Assembly: GCF_026262505.1 (NCBI RefSeq)
Contig: NC_067207.1
Coordinates: 2,178,252-2,242,251 of the forward strand
DNA length: 64,000 nt
Direction of reading: 5' to 3'
Source: Trichomonas vaginalis G3
Lineage: Eukaryota > Parabasalia > Trichomonadida > Trichomonadidae
Positions 42,190-52,353 of the stretch are shown here, piece after piece (within the stretch, counting starts at the first letter, position 1; each line of letters begins with the position of its first letter). A program made the position numbers and the translations under genes. Below the pieces are notes generated by a model. The model did not search any database. It had not been told where the DNA came from and saw only the letters and a program-made list of their open reading frames with translations.

Positions 42190-42935
42190 GTCTTTTATAC
42201 AAAATAAAAAAAATAAAAAAAATAAAACTAACTTTATTTTTTATTTCGGGAAAATTCATGAAAATTCAAGAGGTTAGAAAAGAGGGTAGAAAGGAGGGTA
42301 GATCTAACCTTCTACCCTAAACTTTATTTTTGGGTCCTTTACACTCATTACGATGAAGTCTTGACAAAACATGTACGAAGAAGTCATGAAAATTCAAGAG
42401 GGTAGAAAAGAGGGTAGAAGACAGGTTAGATCTAACCTTCTACCCTAAATTATATTTTTGGGTCCTTTACACTCATTACGATGAAGTCTTGACAAAACAT
42501 GTACGAAGAAGTCATGACAAAACATATACGAAGAAGTCTTGACAAAACATTTACGTTCATGTTTGACAAAACATTTACGAAGAAGTCATGACAAATTCAT
42601 GAGGTTAGAAAACGTGTTAGATCTAACCATCTACCCGACATTCTCGTCAAATACAAAAAAATACAAAAAAATGACACTTTTTCATTAGATAACTGTTATT
42701 TTTTGACGAAGTGAAGAGTAACACTTCGTCAAAAAAATCCCTGAAATCATATCTTACATACAAAATAAAAAAATAAAATGACACTTTTTCATTAGATAAC
42801 TGTTATTTTTTGACGAAGTGAAGAGTAACACTTCGTCAAAAAAATCCCTGAAATCATATCTAACATACAAAAAAATACAAAAAAATGACACTAACTTTAT
42901 TTTCTGACTTTCACAAAAGACCAAAAATAAACGCT
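42190..42935. repeat. Repeat cassette with two 108-bp direct repeats and hairpins
   Basis: 42671-42778 and 42779-42886 are near-identical. Each has a perfect 15-bp stem (TTTTTTGACGAAGTG / CACTTCGTCAAAAAA, loop 8) at 42699-42736 and 42807-42844. Also present: palindrome modules GTTAGATCTAACC near 42300, 42428 and 42608, and ACAAAACATTTACGAAGAAG tandem units 42480-42590. The hairpin repeat ends in AAATCATATCTTACATACAA, the inverse of the accessory-gene leader including its start region, so these may be decayed gene starts. Confidence 0.8.
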
Positions 42936-43280
42936 TTACATGTATTTTTCAGCAACTTCGTCAAATAATTTTATAGCTTTATCTATCTCATCTACTTCAA
43001 ACGTTTCTTTACCTTTCGTGGGAGCACCATACATTTTCTCAAACTTTTCAAGTAGTTCTGTTTCAGCAGCTCTCATATCGTTAACAAACACAACCTTGAC
43101 TCTATTGACTGTACTGTCATATCTTAGAGTTATATTATATGTTCTTCCTATCTTATATCTTTTTGTATTGAAGTCCTTCGGTTTCTGAACGATGTAAAGT
43201 AAGCCTTCACTGCAACGTTCCGTATCGAATGAACCATATGTTATGAAGTTATATCCAACAACTGGGTCTAACCATAACAA
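42936..43280 (-). CDS. T5orf172/GIY-YIG-like protein (accessory Maverick gene)
   Basis: About 114 residues. The motif chain LLYIVQ...YKIGRTYNITLRY, then AAETELLEKFEKMYGAP and GKETFEVDEIDKAIKLF, matches the T5orf172 (MUG113-type) members of the GIY-YIG nuclease superfamily, with Tyr, Gly-Arg and Glu positions visible. In giant viruses and phages this domain is commonly found next to KilA-N. Here it directly follows a KilA-N frame (43283-43540) on the same strand. Whether it is a separate gene or a remnant of a two-domain one is left open. Confidence 0.7.
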   Translation of the reverse strand: MLWLDPVVGYNFITYGSFDTERCSEGLLYIVQKPKDFNTKRYKIGRTYNITLRYDSTVNRVKVVFVNDMRAAETELLEKFEKMYGAPTKGKETFEVDEIDKAIKLFDEVAEKYM

Positions 43281-43282
43281 AA

Positions 43283-43540
43283 CTATATAAGATTGTCGAT
43301 GAGATATGCTGCAGTTCCATGAAATGCTACCGATATCATAAGCTCAGGATTTCTTGTCAAAATTTTCTGACTAGAAGCAATTCTAACCCAGTCCTGCGGT
43401 CTCTTTCCAGATGGAGATAAAATGTCTGACAAAGAATATTTGTTGTATTTCTTTGAGTATCTTACGTTTAAATCACCTATTCTAACCAATTTGGTGTCAT
43501 TGTCTATCTTTTTAACTGTTTCAAACTCATTGTTTGTCAT
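43283..43540 (-). CDS. KilA-N-like short protein (accessory Maverick gene)
   Basis: About 85 residues from MTNNEFETVKKIDNDTKLVR. Contains YSLSDILSPSGKRPQDWVR and SSQKILTRN, then FHGTAAYLIDNLI, resembling a KilA-N domain in size and order. Preceded by the shared leader (AATAAAGTTAGTTTTATT and TTTTGTATGTAAGAACAG on the coding strand). Lies next to the T5orf172 frame, a partnership known from giant virus genes. Confidence 0.55.
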   Translation of the reverse strand: MTNNEFETVKKIDNDTKLVRIGDLNVRYSKKYNKYSLSDILSPSGKRPQDWVRIASSQKILTRNPELMISVAFHGTAAYLIDNLI

Positions 43541-43986
43541 TTCTGTTCTTACATACAAAATAAAAAAAATAAAAAAAATAAAACTAACTTTATTTTTTAT
43601 TTCGGGAAAATTCATGAAAATTCAAGAGGTTAGAAAACATGTTAGAAAACATGTTAGATCTAACATTCTAACATAAACTTTATTTTTGGGTCCTTTACAC
43701 TCATTACGAAGAAGTCTTGACAAAACATTTACGAAGAAGTCATGAAAATTCAAGAGGTTAGAAAAGAGGGTAGAAAGGAGGTTAGATCTAACATTCTAAC
43801 ATAAACTTTATTTTTGGGTCCTTTACACTCATTACGATGAAGAAGTCATGACAAAACATTTACGAAGAAGTCATGACAAAACATTTACGAAGAAGTCTTG
43901 ACAAAACATTTACGATGAAATCATGAAAATTCATGAGGTGAGAAAAGAGGTTAGAAAAGAGGTTAGATCTAACCTTCTACCCTAAA
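43541..43986. repeat. Repeat cassette with three GTTAGATCTAAC modules
   Basis: Palindromes near 43655, 43785 and 43965, with the phrase TTTATTTTTGGGTCCTTTAC and tandem ACAAAACATTTACGAAGAAG units between. Same phrase order as in 42300-42500. Confidence 0.8.
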
Positions 43987-44580
43987 TTATATTTTTGGTC
44001 CGGGAACAAAATGAACGAGGTCAGGATGTATGCAAATACCTTTGAATTCATTCATAACACCCTTTGTAAGCTCATAAAATGCTTGTTTTGAGGTCGAGCC
44101 ACTTTTGGCTCCACCGTATTCTTTCAACCAAAACTCAAGAATTTCCCGCATGAATTTTGTATAAAAACCAACCGTCTGTATTCCGACGGTTGCTATATTC
44201 TTGACAAAACATTTACGCTCATTACGATGAAGAAGTCTTGACAAAACATTTACGAAGAAGTCATGACAAAGCATGTACGTTCATGTTTGACAAAACATTT
44301 ACGAAGAAGTCATGACAAAGCATATACGAAGAAGTCATGACAAAGCATATACGAAGAAGTCATGACAAAGCATTCATGAAAATTCATGAAAATTCAAGAG
44401 GGTAGAAAAGAGGTTAGATCTAACCTTCTACCCTAAACTTTATTTTTTGGTCCGGGAACAACTTTCTCTCAATTGGAGCTGTAGCATACTCTTTGCGTAA
44501 GCGGTTCAGACCTTCTTCGAACTCTTGGTCTCTCTTCGATTTGGTTTGGGAATAGACTGGGTTGGTGGTACGTCGGACAT
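43987..44580 (-). pseudogene. Fragments of accessory genes
   Basis: Minus-strand pieces: 43987-44274 (KNIATVGIQTVGFYTKFMRE ... GICIHPDLVHFVPGPKI) and 44420-44580 (EEGLNRLRKEYATAPIERKL then FPDQKIKF). Both stop at the same repeat phrase (TTTGGTCCGGGAACAA), and a GTTAGATCTAACC module separates them near 44413. They look like 3' ends of genes trimmed by recombination at the repeats. Confidence 0.45.
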
Positions 44581-44582
44581 TG

Positions 44583-44958
44583 TCTTGAAACAGTACAAAT
44601 ATTGTTCTGAAACAGTACAAGTCTTGTTCTGAAACAGTACAAATATTGTTCTGAAACAGTGCAAGTATTGTTCTGAAACAGTACAAATATTGTTCTGAAA
44701 CAGTACAAATATTGTTCTGAAACAGTACAAATATTGTTCTGAAACAGTACAAATATTGTTCTGAAACAGAAAATTTTTCTCACAAATTGAGAGCTTTTAC
44801 GGGAAATTTGTTCTGAAAAAGTTCAAGTCTTGTTCTGAAAAAGTACAAGTATTGTTCTGAAACAGTACAAATATTGTTCTGAAAAAGTACAAGTATTGTT
44901 CTGAAACAGTACAAGTATTGTTCTGAAAAAGTACAAGACTAGTTCTGAAACAGAACAA
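44583..44958. repeat. 22-bp minisatellite open in three frames
   Basis: About 15 units of TTGTTCTGAAACAGTACAAAT + A, interrupted once at 44774-44810. Because 22 is not a multiple of 3, each minus frame cycles through the unit and all three stay open (CTVSEQYLYCFRTIFVLFQN). Composition and lack of a stop in the unit explain the open frames; no protein is claimed. Confidence 0.9.
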
Positions 44959-45079
44959 TGGACAACATCGAGCCATTAGATGAGAGCTTTTATGTTTTTT
45001 GTGAAAGTGTCAAAAATAAATTGTTTTCATGAGTTTTCTACGATGTTAGAAAAAATGTTATTTTCTAATATCTTCACAT

Positions 45080-45938
45080 TCAATACTTTTTCAGCACTTT
45101 TCCGTAGTTATATATGAAAGACAATTCGAGATAAAAGTCGTAGTACAATGGAATAATATGTTGCACACCATTTGTTGTGAACCAAACTTGAAAGTCAGAG
45201 AAACTGTTACTAGGTGGTTCGTAGAATTTAGAAGCAAAGTCATAAAAGTCCTTACCAATACATAGAAAACTATTGTTGCTTGAACTGAAACTTGCATGAC
45301 ACATAACATTTTGAGGGTCAAACACGTTTCTATAAACTGTCAAATCTGCTGGTGGAAGTATAAATTGAAATGGACCATCTGGTGGTAATGGTTCGTTCTG
45401 GTTTAGTAACCGAAGAAATTGTGCCCAAGAACGTTTGTCTACTTTCCAAAATAAAAACTCTGTATCTCTTGGAGGGTTAATTTCAATCTTTTGAAATGAA
45501 ACGGTGGAGTTCATCTTGTCATATTCTAGTTTCAGATAGTATGTTCCATTTAGTAAAGAGTCGTATTTTTCTTGAAATTCCCAATAATATTTGTTCATTT
45601 GAGTTTGAAAGTCATTTAGAGTTTTCTCAAGACTTTCGTCTGAACGAACTGTAAAGATCCTCATTTCGTCAAATTTGTTTAGACCATCATGACCTTTATA
45701 CTGCCCATGAAAAATATACTGCGAACATAAATGCGTTAGTTCTATTTGAAAACAAAACTCTTCTAAATCCTATTGCTTTGCATCTGAAGGACTTTGAAGC
45801 CAACGAATTGGATAGTCAAACCTGTATATTCGGGATGAAATTTCTTCATCTGAAATAGTCCTACCAGCATTTGTAAAGATATAGTCTAACGGTTTTGTAT
45901 CTGCTACTTTTGTTTCTTTGTTTTTCAACCTGAAGCAT
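45080..45938 (-). pseudogene. Diverged paralogue of the conserved gene at 49640 (broken)
   Basis: Shares landmarks with 49640-50486: TKPLDYIFTNAGR versus TKPLDELFTNVGQ; RFDYPIRWLQSPSDAK versus RFDYPLRWLRDPSVTK; HASFSSSNNSFLCIGKDF; PPSNSFSDFQVWFTTNG; then LELSFIYNYGK. Divergence is clearly greater than between elements 1 and 2, so the two genes have coexisted for long. Opposite strand, 4 kb apart. Element 1 right half has only the plus-strand version. About two breaks. Confidence 0.6.
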
Positions 45939-46072
45939 TTAATATATGTAAAATATATTGTTTTTAAAATGGTATGCCATTTCATATTTCTCATCTAACA
46001 AACAAGTTTCCCAACGTCGTCTCCAACAACTCAGCGTACATTTCAAATAAAAAGAAAAAAAATATTTTTTCT

Positions 46073-46291
46073 TTACTTTACATAACCGCCTGCTGCCATA
46101 AGTCTTTGACGCCAACCCATACCAGCTAATGAAGGTTGACTTGGTTTAGTTTCCAAACTAAACTTTGGTTTTGGTTTATCTTCAGTTTTTGGTTTTTCTT
46201 CTTCTATCGGTTTTTCGTCACTTTTCGGTTTCTCTGACTTTACTTCACTTGCAGGAACAGTTGTGTCGTCAACATCTTCATAAATATTCAT
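46073..46291 (-). CDS. Small acidic/Lys-rich Maverick protein (element 2 copy)
   Basis: 72 residues, MNIYEDVDDTTVPASEVKSE to GWRQRLMAAGGYVK; counterpart of 10729-10935 with a five-residue longer middle. In element 1 polymerase B follows it on this side; in element 2 the neighbour is the 45-kb paralogue instead, marking the edge of the exchanged module. Confidence 0.55.
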   Translation of the reverse strand: MNIYEDVDDTTVPASEVKSEKPKSDEKPIEEEKPKTEDKPKPKFSLETKPSQPSLAGMGWRQRLMAAGGYVK

Positions 46292-46399
46292 ATGCCATTT
46301 GTTTTTGTTTTCCTTTCAACTTTTGTGTTTGTTGTAAAGTTTAGAATATTTCGACTCTAAGTCAATGAGATGTTCTATAATGAACTGTTGGTCAGTGAA

Positions 46400-46830
46400 G
46401 TAAATTTCCATCTGTTGTCTCGAAAGCTCCTTCAGACTTCAATATTTTATTTGTGAGAGTCTGTTTCTTTTTTGAGATACTTGCCGTTCCATTTTTATGA
46501 AAAGTGACTTTGTAGTTAGGGTTTTGTATTTCCAGACCTGGCACTTTCTATTATTGAATTTTTCTCTTCATCTGTAAGTTCTTTGACAGGTTTGACAATG
46601 GTTCTGAACTTTTTGTTTTGGTGTTAAATCTACCGTTTCAACTTCTTCGGTCATTTCATCTCAGTAAAAAAATTTTTAGTTTGGTTTGTTTTCAACTGGT
46701 TGTTGTTGTTTTTTAAGTCGGTCTAAAACTTCCTGAGGTATAGGAAGAACTTGACAAAACACGTTGTGTAACTGCTGGAAGTCGACAAATCCATCTTGAA
46801 ACCATTTGTCTCAATGCTGTATTGTTCATT
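46400..46830 (-). pseudogene. Remnants of two small Maverick proteins
   Basis: Counterparts of 11032-11470 in the same order; several breaks here. No family recognised. Confidence 0.4.
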
Positions 46831-46848
46831 TCATCTCAGTAAAAAACT

Positions 46849-47242
46849 TTACATTCCCCACGTTTGAGGCGGTTGAGGTTGGTTATTTTTACCCATGTTG
46901 TGCATGGTTATATCTCTGTTAAAGAATCTTTCACCTTGGTCCATATAGTGTCCTGCTTGGTTATAGTAGTCATTTGCTTTGTTATAATAGTTTCCTGCTT
47001 GTTTTCCATTGTCATCCATCTTGAACTTTTCCTCTTGTTTCAGGATTTGGAATAAGATTTGTTGCATCTCGTGCTACATCCCAACCTTTCTGTACAGTTT
47101 GTATAATAGGTTGTGCTTTCTCTTTAAGTATACCTAATGTACTCAAAATCTTTCCTTCCAACTCCAAATACACCTCGGCTATTGTTCCCACTGCGGGTAA
47201 AAATCTGGATGCAACTCCTGCTAATGCGCCAAATAAACCCAT
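46849..47242 (-). pseudogene. pVI-like peptide gene (element 2 copy, broken)
   Basis: Begins MGLFGALAGVASRFLPAVG, ends PQPPQTWGM as in 11489-11890. Head-to-head with the integrase (17-bp spacer). About three breaks. Confidence 0.5.
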
Positions 47243-47259
47243 TTCTTATAGGATAAAAA

Positions 47260-48214
47260 ATGACGAATCCAAACAAGGACCCTATGTTTCTAAAGCGACA
47301 AAGAAAGCACTCATGATAAAATCTTTAGTTCAACACAAATGCTTGGTTTATGGATATCTTGGAAAACATTCCGAGGTATAGAGAAGATGGACCACCATAC
47401 TGGCTAATATTTGTTGGTCAAAACACAAGATTACTGTGAAGCCATACCATTACAGTCCAAAGCTATTTTAGATATCTTAGCAGCTTTGACAATATTCGTT
47501 GACAAATACCATCCAACAAAACTGACATCTGACTGTGAAAGTTCTTTCAAATCAGATGATGTAAAAAACTATCTGCGTTCAAAAAATGTAAACCAATATT
47601 TCATTGTCGACCAAAACATTCTGCTCTTGGTGTCATTGACGGTTGTATAAAATGTTAAGAGACTTAAACCAACCACAAGGTGGTGAAGCAAATGAAATGT
47701 CATATGACGACAAGTATAGACACTTCTCCATGGCAAAGATGAGACAAGTTTTAAATATTTACAATAGCCGTAAACAAAAAGGTTTGGGAAACCACTCCCC
47801 CGAAGAAATGAAAAACAACCCTGACTTAGAGAAAAGACTATATATTTAATAATTTAGTCAAAAGAGACAAACAAGAAAGAATGCCGGGCTTCAACTTCAG
47901 AAAGGTGACAAAGTAAAAATAGAAATACCTAAACGCGACCCATATGAAAATACTATTGACTATGACAACAATGGGAACCCGACAGGTACTCACGTTCGTG
48001 TTCGTAAAAATAGAAGAAAGTATACAAGAGAATATTATGAAGTTTTTAGGCAACATGGCAAAATGTACACACTGCAAGCAGAAGATAAAACTACTATTGT
48101 CAGACCTCGTTTCAAACTTGTCAAAGTTCAAGGTGGTATACTTTCAAAGACAGTTCCTAACAAATATAAGACAACTCCTGACGAATATGCTAAAGAAGTT
48201 GAAAATGACGACTA
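47260..48214 (+). pseudogene. RVE integrase (element 2 copy, broken)
   Basis: Same motifs as 11907-12867: LTSDCESSFKSDDVKNYL, the KMRQVLNIYN region and the basic tail. About five breaks. Nucleotide similarity to the element 1 copy is very high, so the two elements share a recent ancestor for this module. Confidence 0.8.
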
Positions 48215-49621
48215 AGCATTTCTATACCATGCGTAAACTGTCATGTAAGGTGGCATGTAGTCTTTACTTTGTCCCGTTGTTTGCGTATATCCTGAAACGC
48301 GATGTGTATGGTTTCCTCCTCCCTCAGTGTTACTCCAGAAACAATTTATAGCAAACTTAACGTTGTCTTTAACATCATATCCTTTACCTTTTGTCATTGC
48401 TGACCAATCCCAATATCTATGCTTATGCCAACCTGCTTGAGATGTACTTAAATCTATGTAGTGACTGTGTGCAGGTAAATTTTCACCTGAAATCGTTTTA
48501 CTTCCACCTGTTTCCTTTGAAGAGTTTGCACAATACAAAAACCTGTCGACTATTTGAGTCCAAGTTCCAAAACCCAGAACTGTTTCTGGTCTGGTAGAGT
48601 TCATTGACGTATAATAGAGCCTATAGGATATAATGTTTGAAGTATTTCTGTCTTTAATGTGTTGAAGCTCTGTTTTGTCTGCTTTTCTTGTCATATAAAT
48701 CTTGAGCAGTGAATTTAATATTATGTTCATCCTTCATGACATAAACATCTTTACATCTAATGTTTCTCATCGTCGTTATGTCGTCATCCGATGTTAAACC
48801 TTGTGGAAAGTTAGGAGGTTTACAATATAATACATCCCACCAGTTTCTTCAACCGTTCCTTCAATACTTTCTATAGCAACAGTTGTAAAACTTGTATGTG
48901 TATGGTTCTTGTCTGCTTTCTTCTCTAACTCATCGTTAACATAAGTTTTATTGCTTTAAGGTCTAAACATCCTGAAACCCATCCTGTATCGGCTTTAACT
49001 TTAAAAGTCTTCGATGTCCATTCATGGTACCAGTCAACCTTTCTATAATTTCTTTATCTTTTCATCATCCACATATTCCTTATCCGCTTTCTTCTCTAAC
49101 TTACTAGCCACATATTCCTTATCTGCTTTCTTTTCAAGGCTAACGTTTAAGTCTGTTATTTCAGATATAGAATGTGTATGAGTCTTTTTAGAATATTCGT
49201 TTTCAGCTCTTGTCACTTCACTTGACATTTTATTGTCAACATATGTTTTGTCTGCTAGTTCAGGATGAGTATGTTCTTTTGTTGCATAAGCATTGTTAGC
49301 TCTTTCTTCTTCTTTTGCTATTGCATCGTCTACATATTCTTTGTCAGCTTTGTTGTCAACATCTGTTTTCAAAAGAAGTTCATTTATAGGTTTCTCGTTT
49401 AAAGTTCCTTTTGTTGGATTTATACAGACAGTATTGTTCTTCTTGTCTTGAAACAGAAACTCATCTGTCATTGGGTTTAATGTCAGTTTTAAAGTTTCCT
49501 TCTTTCAATGACTCAGATATCTTAGAATAGTTTGAAAGTTTGTTGTGTTCTTATTTAGAGCTTGCATAATGAGTTGTCGGTTGTGTTGTATTTCTCTTAT
49601 GGAAGCAATATCTTTCGACAT
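48212..49621 (-). pseudogene. Phage tail-collar-like fibre protein (element 2 copy, broken)
   Basis: The tip region is more complete than in element 1: GTWTQIVDRFLYCANS, ENLPAHSHYIDL, GGGNHTHRVSGYTQT, DYMPPYMTVYAWYRNA, the closing pattern of phage collar/short-fibre proteins. The shaft (49043-49471) has KADKEYVDDAI, ATKEHTHPELADKTYVDNKM, THTHSISEITDLNV and paired KKADKEYV repeats. The shaft differs in repeat number from element 1, as expected for fibres evolving by repeat exchange. About four breaks. Confidence 0.72.
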
Positions 49622-49639
49622 TTTTATTCTAGATAAAAT

Positions 49640-50486
49640 ATGCTTTCAATAGAAAAAGAAAATTCAAGAGTTGCTACAACTAAACCATTAGATGAACTTT
49701 TTACTAATGTCGGTCAAAAGTTTGAGACAGAGACCGTAAAGCATGAAGGCTATCGTTTTGACTACCCATTAAGATGGTTAAGAGACCCATCCGTCACAAA
49801 AGCTATTGGCTTTCGTAGAATGAAGTTCATTTCAGAAGCCATACATGGTTTCCCATTTACGGTCGGTTTTGAAGTTAGATACTATAACAAAGAAAAACGT
49901 ATGTATGAGAAATTTGAACAGGGAAAACTTTTACAAGTTAGTTTGCTTGTAAACTTAGAAACAACTCTTCAAGCTTTTCAAGAAAAAATAAACGATATCT
50001 ATATCGAATATGCAAACCAGTATAACATTGACGAGGGAGAATACCATCTCGATATTATTTATGACAGGAAAAATGCAACTGTTAAAATCAATAGAATAGA
50101 AGACCTTGGAGAAAACGTTTATATTTCTACAAAATATAACAACTTGGCATGGTATAGATTTATGAGGATGTTAAATCAGCCTGCAGCATATCCAGTACAC
50201 CCAGACTTTTATGAAGTCGAAAACCCTAATGGAACATATGAAAATGTTTTCGACCAAGATGCTATTATTGTTCATGCTTCATTTTCTGGCGCCCAAAACT
50301 CTTTCTTATGCTTGGCAAATGACTTTTACGAAAAACCTACAAAGTTATACGAACCACCAAGTGGAAGTATTTCAGACTTTCAAGTATGGTTTACTACAGA
50401 TGGAAGAAAAGAATAATTCCATTATACCATGCGTTTTACTTAGAACTTAGTTTCATATACAACTACTATCGAACGGTAAAAATATA
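49640..50486 (+). pseudogene. Conserved Maverick protein (element 2 copy, one break near the end)
   Basis: 258 residues open from MLSIEKENSRVATTKPLDEL, better preserved than 14123-14969; only the last ~25 residues are affected. Contains YNNLAWYRFMRMLNQPA and the HASFSGAQNSFLCLANDF landmark. Divergent from the fibre gene across TTTTATTCTAGATAAAAT. Function unknown; co-location with the fibre gene suggests a partner in the vertex complex, a guess. Confidence 0.55.
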
Positions 50487-50495
50487 ACTTTTTAA

Positions 50496-50735
50496 TACGG
50501 TTGAGGTGTTGGATTTGGTTGCCAACTAGACTGTGGTGCAGGTTCAGGCTGTTGTATAACAGGAGCTTGCTCTTCTGGTTCAGGGTCTTTAGGTATAATT
50601 ACCAACGAACTGACCTACTCTTTTACCAATATTTTTGACTCCGTTCCAAATTCCTCTTCCTACGGTTTTTATTCCATTCCATATACCTCTTCCAACTCTT
50701 CTGAAGAAGTTTCCAATACTACTGAAGAAACCCAT
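50496..50735 (-). pseudogene. Second pVI-like peptide (element 2 copy, broken)
   Basis: Counterpart of 14973-15214 (MGFFSSIGNFFR-type start; Pro/Gln tail). About one to two breaks. Confidence 0.4.
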
Positions 50736-50753
50736 TTTACTACGTGTAAAAAT

Positions 50754-51113
50754 CTAATGTCCGCCTAGTCTCTTACGTTTCCTGTTGAGTTCCATAGCAT
50801 TCTTTAACTGGAGCTCATACATTCTGTTTCTCCTCTGGTAGAAAACATATTCTGGGTCAACTCCTGTGTTCGCGTCATCTGCATAAAGTTGTTTATATCC
50901 CACTTCAGGGTTTGTATAAAACTCTTTCCATCTCATATTTGCATACCATGTGGAAAACCTAACGCAGCGTCATTTGACATGCAGTTTGCATTTGTACATC
51001 TGTTGGCACTTGACCATAGTTTGCCATTGCAGTTTGTATTCTAACTTCATTTGGAATATTCTCGGGTTTGGTTGTCCAGGTTGCTGTGCATTCGCTAAGT
51101 TCTGTGCGTCCAT
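50754..51113 (-). pseudogene. Conserved small protein with basic C-terminus (element 2 copy, broken)
   Basis: Counterpart of 15232-15594; the last 60 residues (RWKEFYTNPEVGYKQLYADD to KRKRLGGH) are intact, the first part is broken about three times. Confidence 0.5.
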
Positions 51114-51253
51114 TTAATATTAGATAAAAATATCTCTTACGAGTACATATACTGAAACATTTGCAGGCATTGGTTCATCTTCATATTCTCTGTACTTTTC
51201 TGCCACGTCAAATAAATAAATGACACAATGGAAAAAACCTAAAACAAGTAGTC

Positions 51254-52071
51254 CTATTTCAAACCACATTTACTTACTAATAAAATTTCGTTATTGTGAC
51301 ACTTTCTCCGGTTTATAGGACCTCTCTCATATTCTATCTTGTCATATCTAAACTCATAGTCATGTATGTCCTCTAACCATCTCATAACGGTTTCCAAACC
51401 ACTTTTATCGGATGTAAAGTAAAAGCATGGATGGTTATGTATAACGTCTAAAGTTTCTAAAGAGTCTCTCAAAGTCCAGTCTACTTGGTATTGAAAATCC
51501 CATGTGTTAAAGAACGGCGGGTCCACTATAAAGAAAACATTTTCCTTGTCTTTATATTTTTCATACAACTCTGTCCAATGACATCTCACAAACTCTATAC
51601 CCTCAATATATTTTTCTATGTCCTCTTTGAAAACATTTGTATAGTTAAGATATAAAACTTTTGACATAAGTGTTTCAATGTCATGAACTCTTATAGCACC
51701 ACTATATAATAGTCTAGCAGATATACTATCCCAGTCTATATATTCTGCTTTTTTCAAAACCTCTCTCACAATATTTTTCTTATCTAATGGTATACGTTCC
51801 ATCTTACCTATCTGAATCTTTTCTTTTAACTCTTTCAATATATTGTTTGTGTCTGGAATATGTTTGAGACGGTCCATATAGTTGTCGAAGTCATTGCATA
51901 TAATCTTTGAGTCTGGGAATATTGTATGGCACAAATGGATATATAGAAACTTCCACCGAACAAATCTACAAATGTTAGACCATTCGGTAGTTTCTTAAGT
52001 TCTCTCAATATAATATCTTTACATTTACTCTTATTTCCAAAGAACGGTAACGGTGGTTTTGTAAAATTCAT
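51254..52071 (-). pseudogene. Dam-type adenine methyltransferase (element 2 copy, broken)
   Basis: Same gene as 15734-16553: PPLPFFGNKSK start, FVDLFGGSFYIS, then FFIVDPPFFNTWDF. The 226-residue C-terminal frame with the catalytic DPPF motif is intact. About one break. Start lies 200 bp from the right terminal repeat. Confidence 0.8.
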
Positions 52072-52079
52072 ATATATAA

Positions 52080-52275
52080 TAATAAAAATGTTTTTTTCCT
52101 GAAAAGTGACAGAAAAGTGACAAAGCATGAAAACATATATAATTTGTGAAAAGCGACACATTATATAATGTTTTCGACCCAGAAGAAGGCTTCTTCCCAG
52201 AAGCAATGGAGGAAGAAGAAGAGTCCTCCGAATTCACACCAGAAGACTAAGAATTTTCCGAATAAAAACTTCATT
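52080..52275 (+). pseudogene. Right-end remnant: acidic C-terminus of a lost gene
   Basis: A plus-strand stretch near 52168-52251 reads NVFDPEEGFFPEAMEEEEES and stops shortly after, like the tail of an acidic protein with no body left. Element 1 has palindrome repeats at this place instead. Likely a trace of an earlier gene arrangement at this end. Confidence 0.35.
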
Positions 52276-52353
52276 TATACTAAACATCTTCGGGGCTAGA
52301 GGGCACGAAGTGCCTGGAAGCCCCACTACCTTTTTTTTTTTTTTTTTTTTTTT
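52276..52353. repeat. Maverick element 2 right terminal inverted repeat
   Basis: ATACTAAACATCTTCGGGGC to GCCCCACTACC then 23 T. Inverse of 28976-29056 with two or three differences. Confidence 0.9.

Larger units (their letters stand above)
28976..52353. mobile_element. Maverick/Polinton element 2, 23.4 kb, complete ends, broken genes
   Basis: Bounded by terminal inverted repeats and a 6-bp duplication. Order: coiled-coil protein, capsid, penton-like, SF3 helicase, packaging ATPase, minus-strand accessory block (KilA-N, unknown, T5orf172, KilA-N), paralogue of the 49.6 kb gene, then the right module (acidic peptide, pVI-like, integrase, fibre, conserved protein, pVI-like, methyltransferase). 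No polymerase B seen. Terminal repeats agree almost fully, and shared genes are very close to element 1, so the insertion is young. More than twenty breaks; treated as a fossil. Confidence 0.92.

Noticed and set aside
44420-44783. 22-residue repeat protein (CTVSEQYLYCFRTIFVLFQN type)
   Set aside because: All three frames of the same strand are open in the same way, a property of the 22-bp unit rather than coding.
44583-44958. CRISPR-like array
   Set aside because: Units are directly adjacent with no spacers, and the context is a eukaryotic virus-like element.
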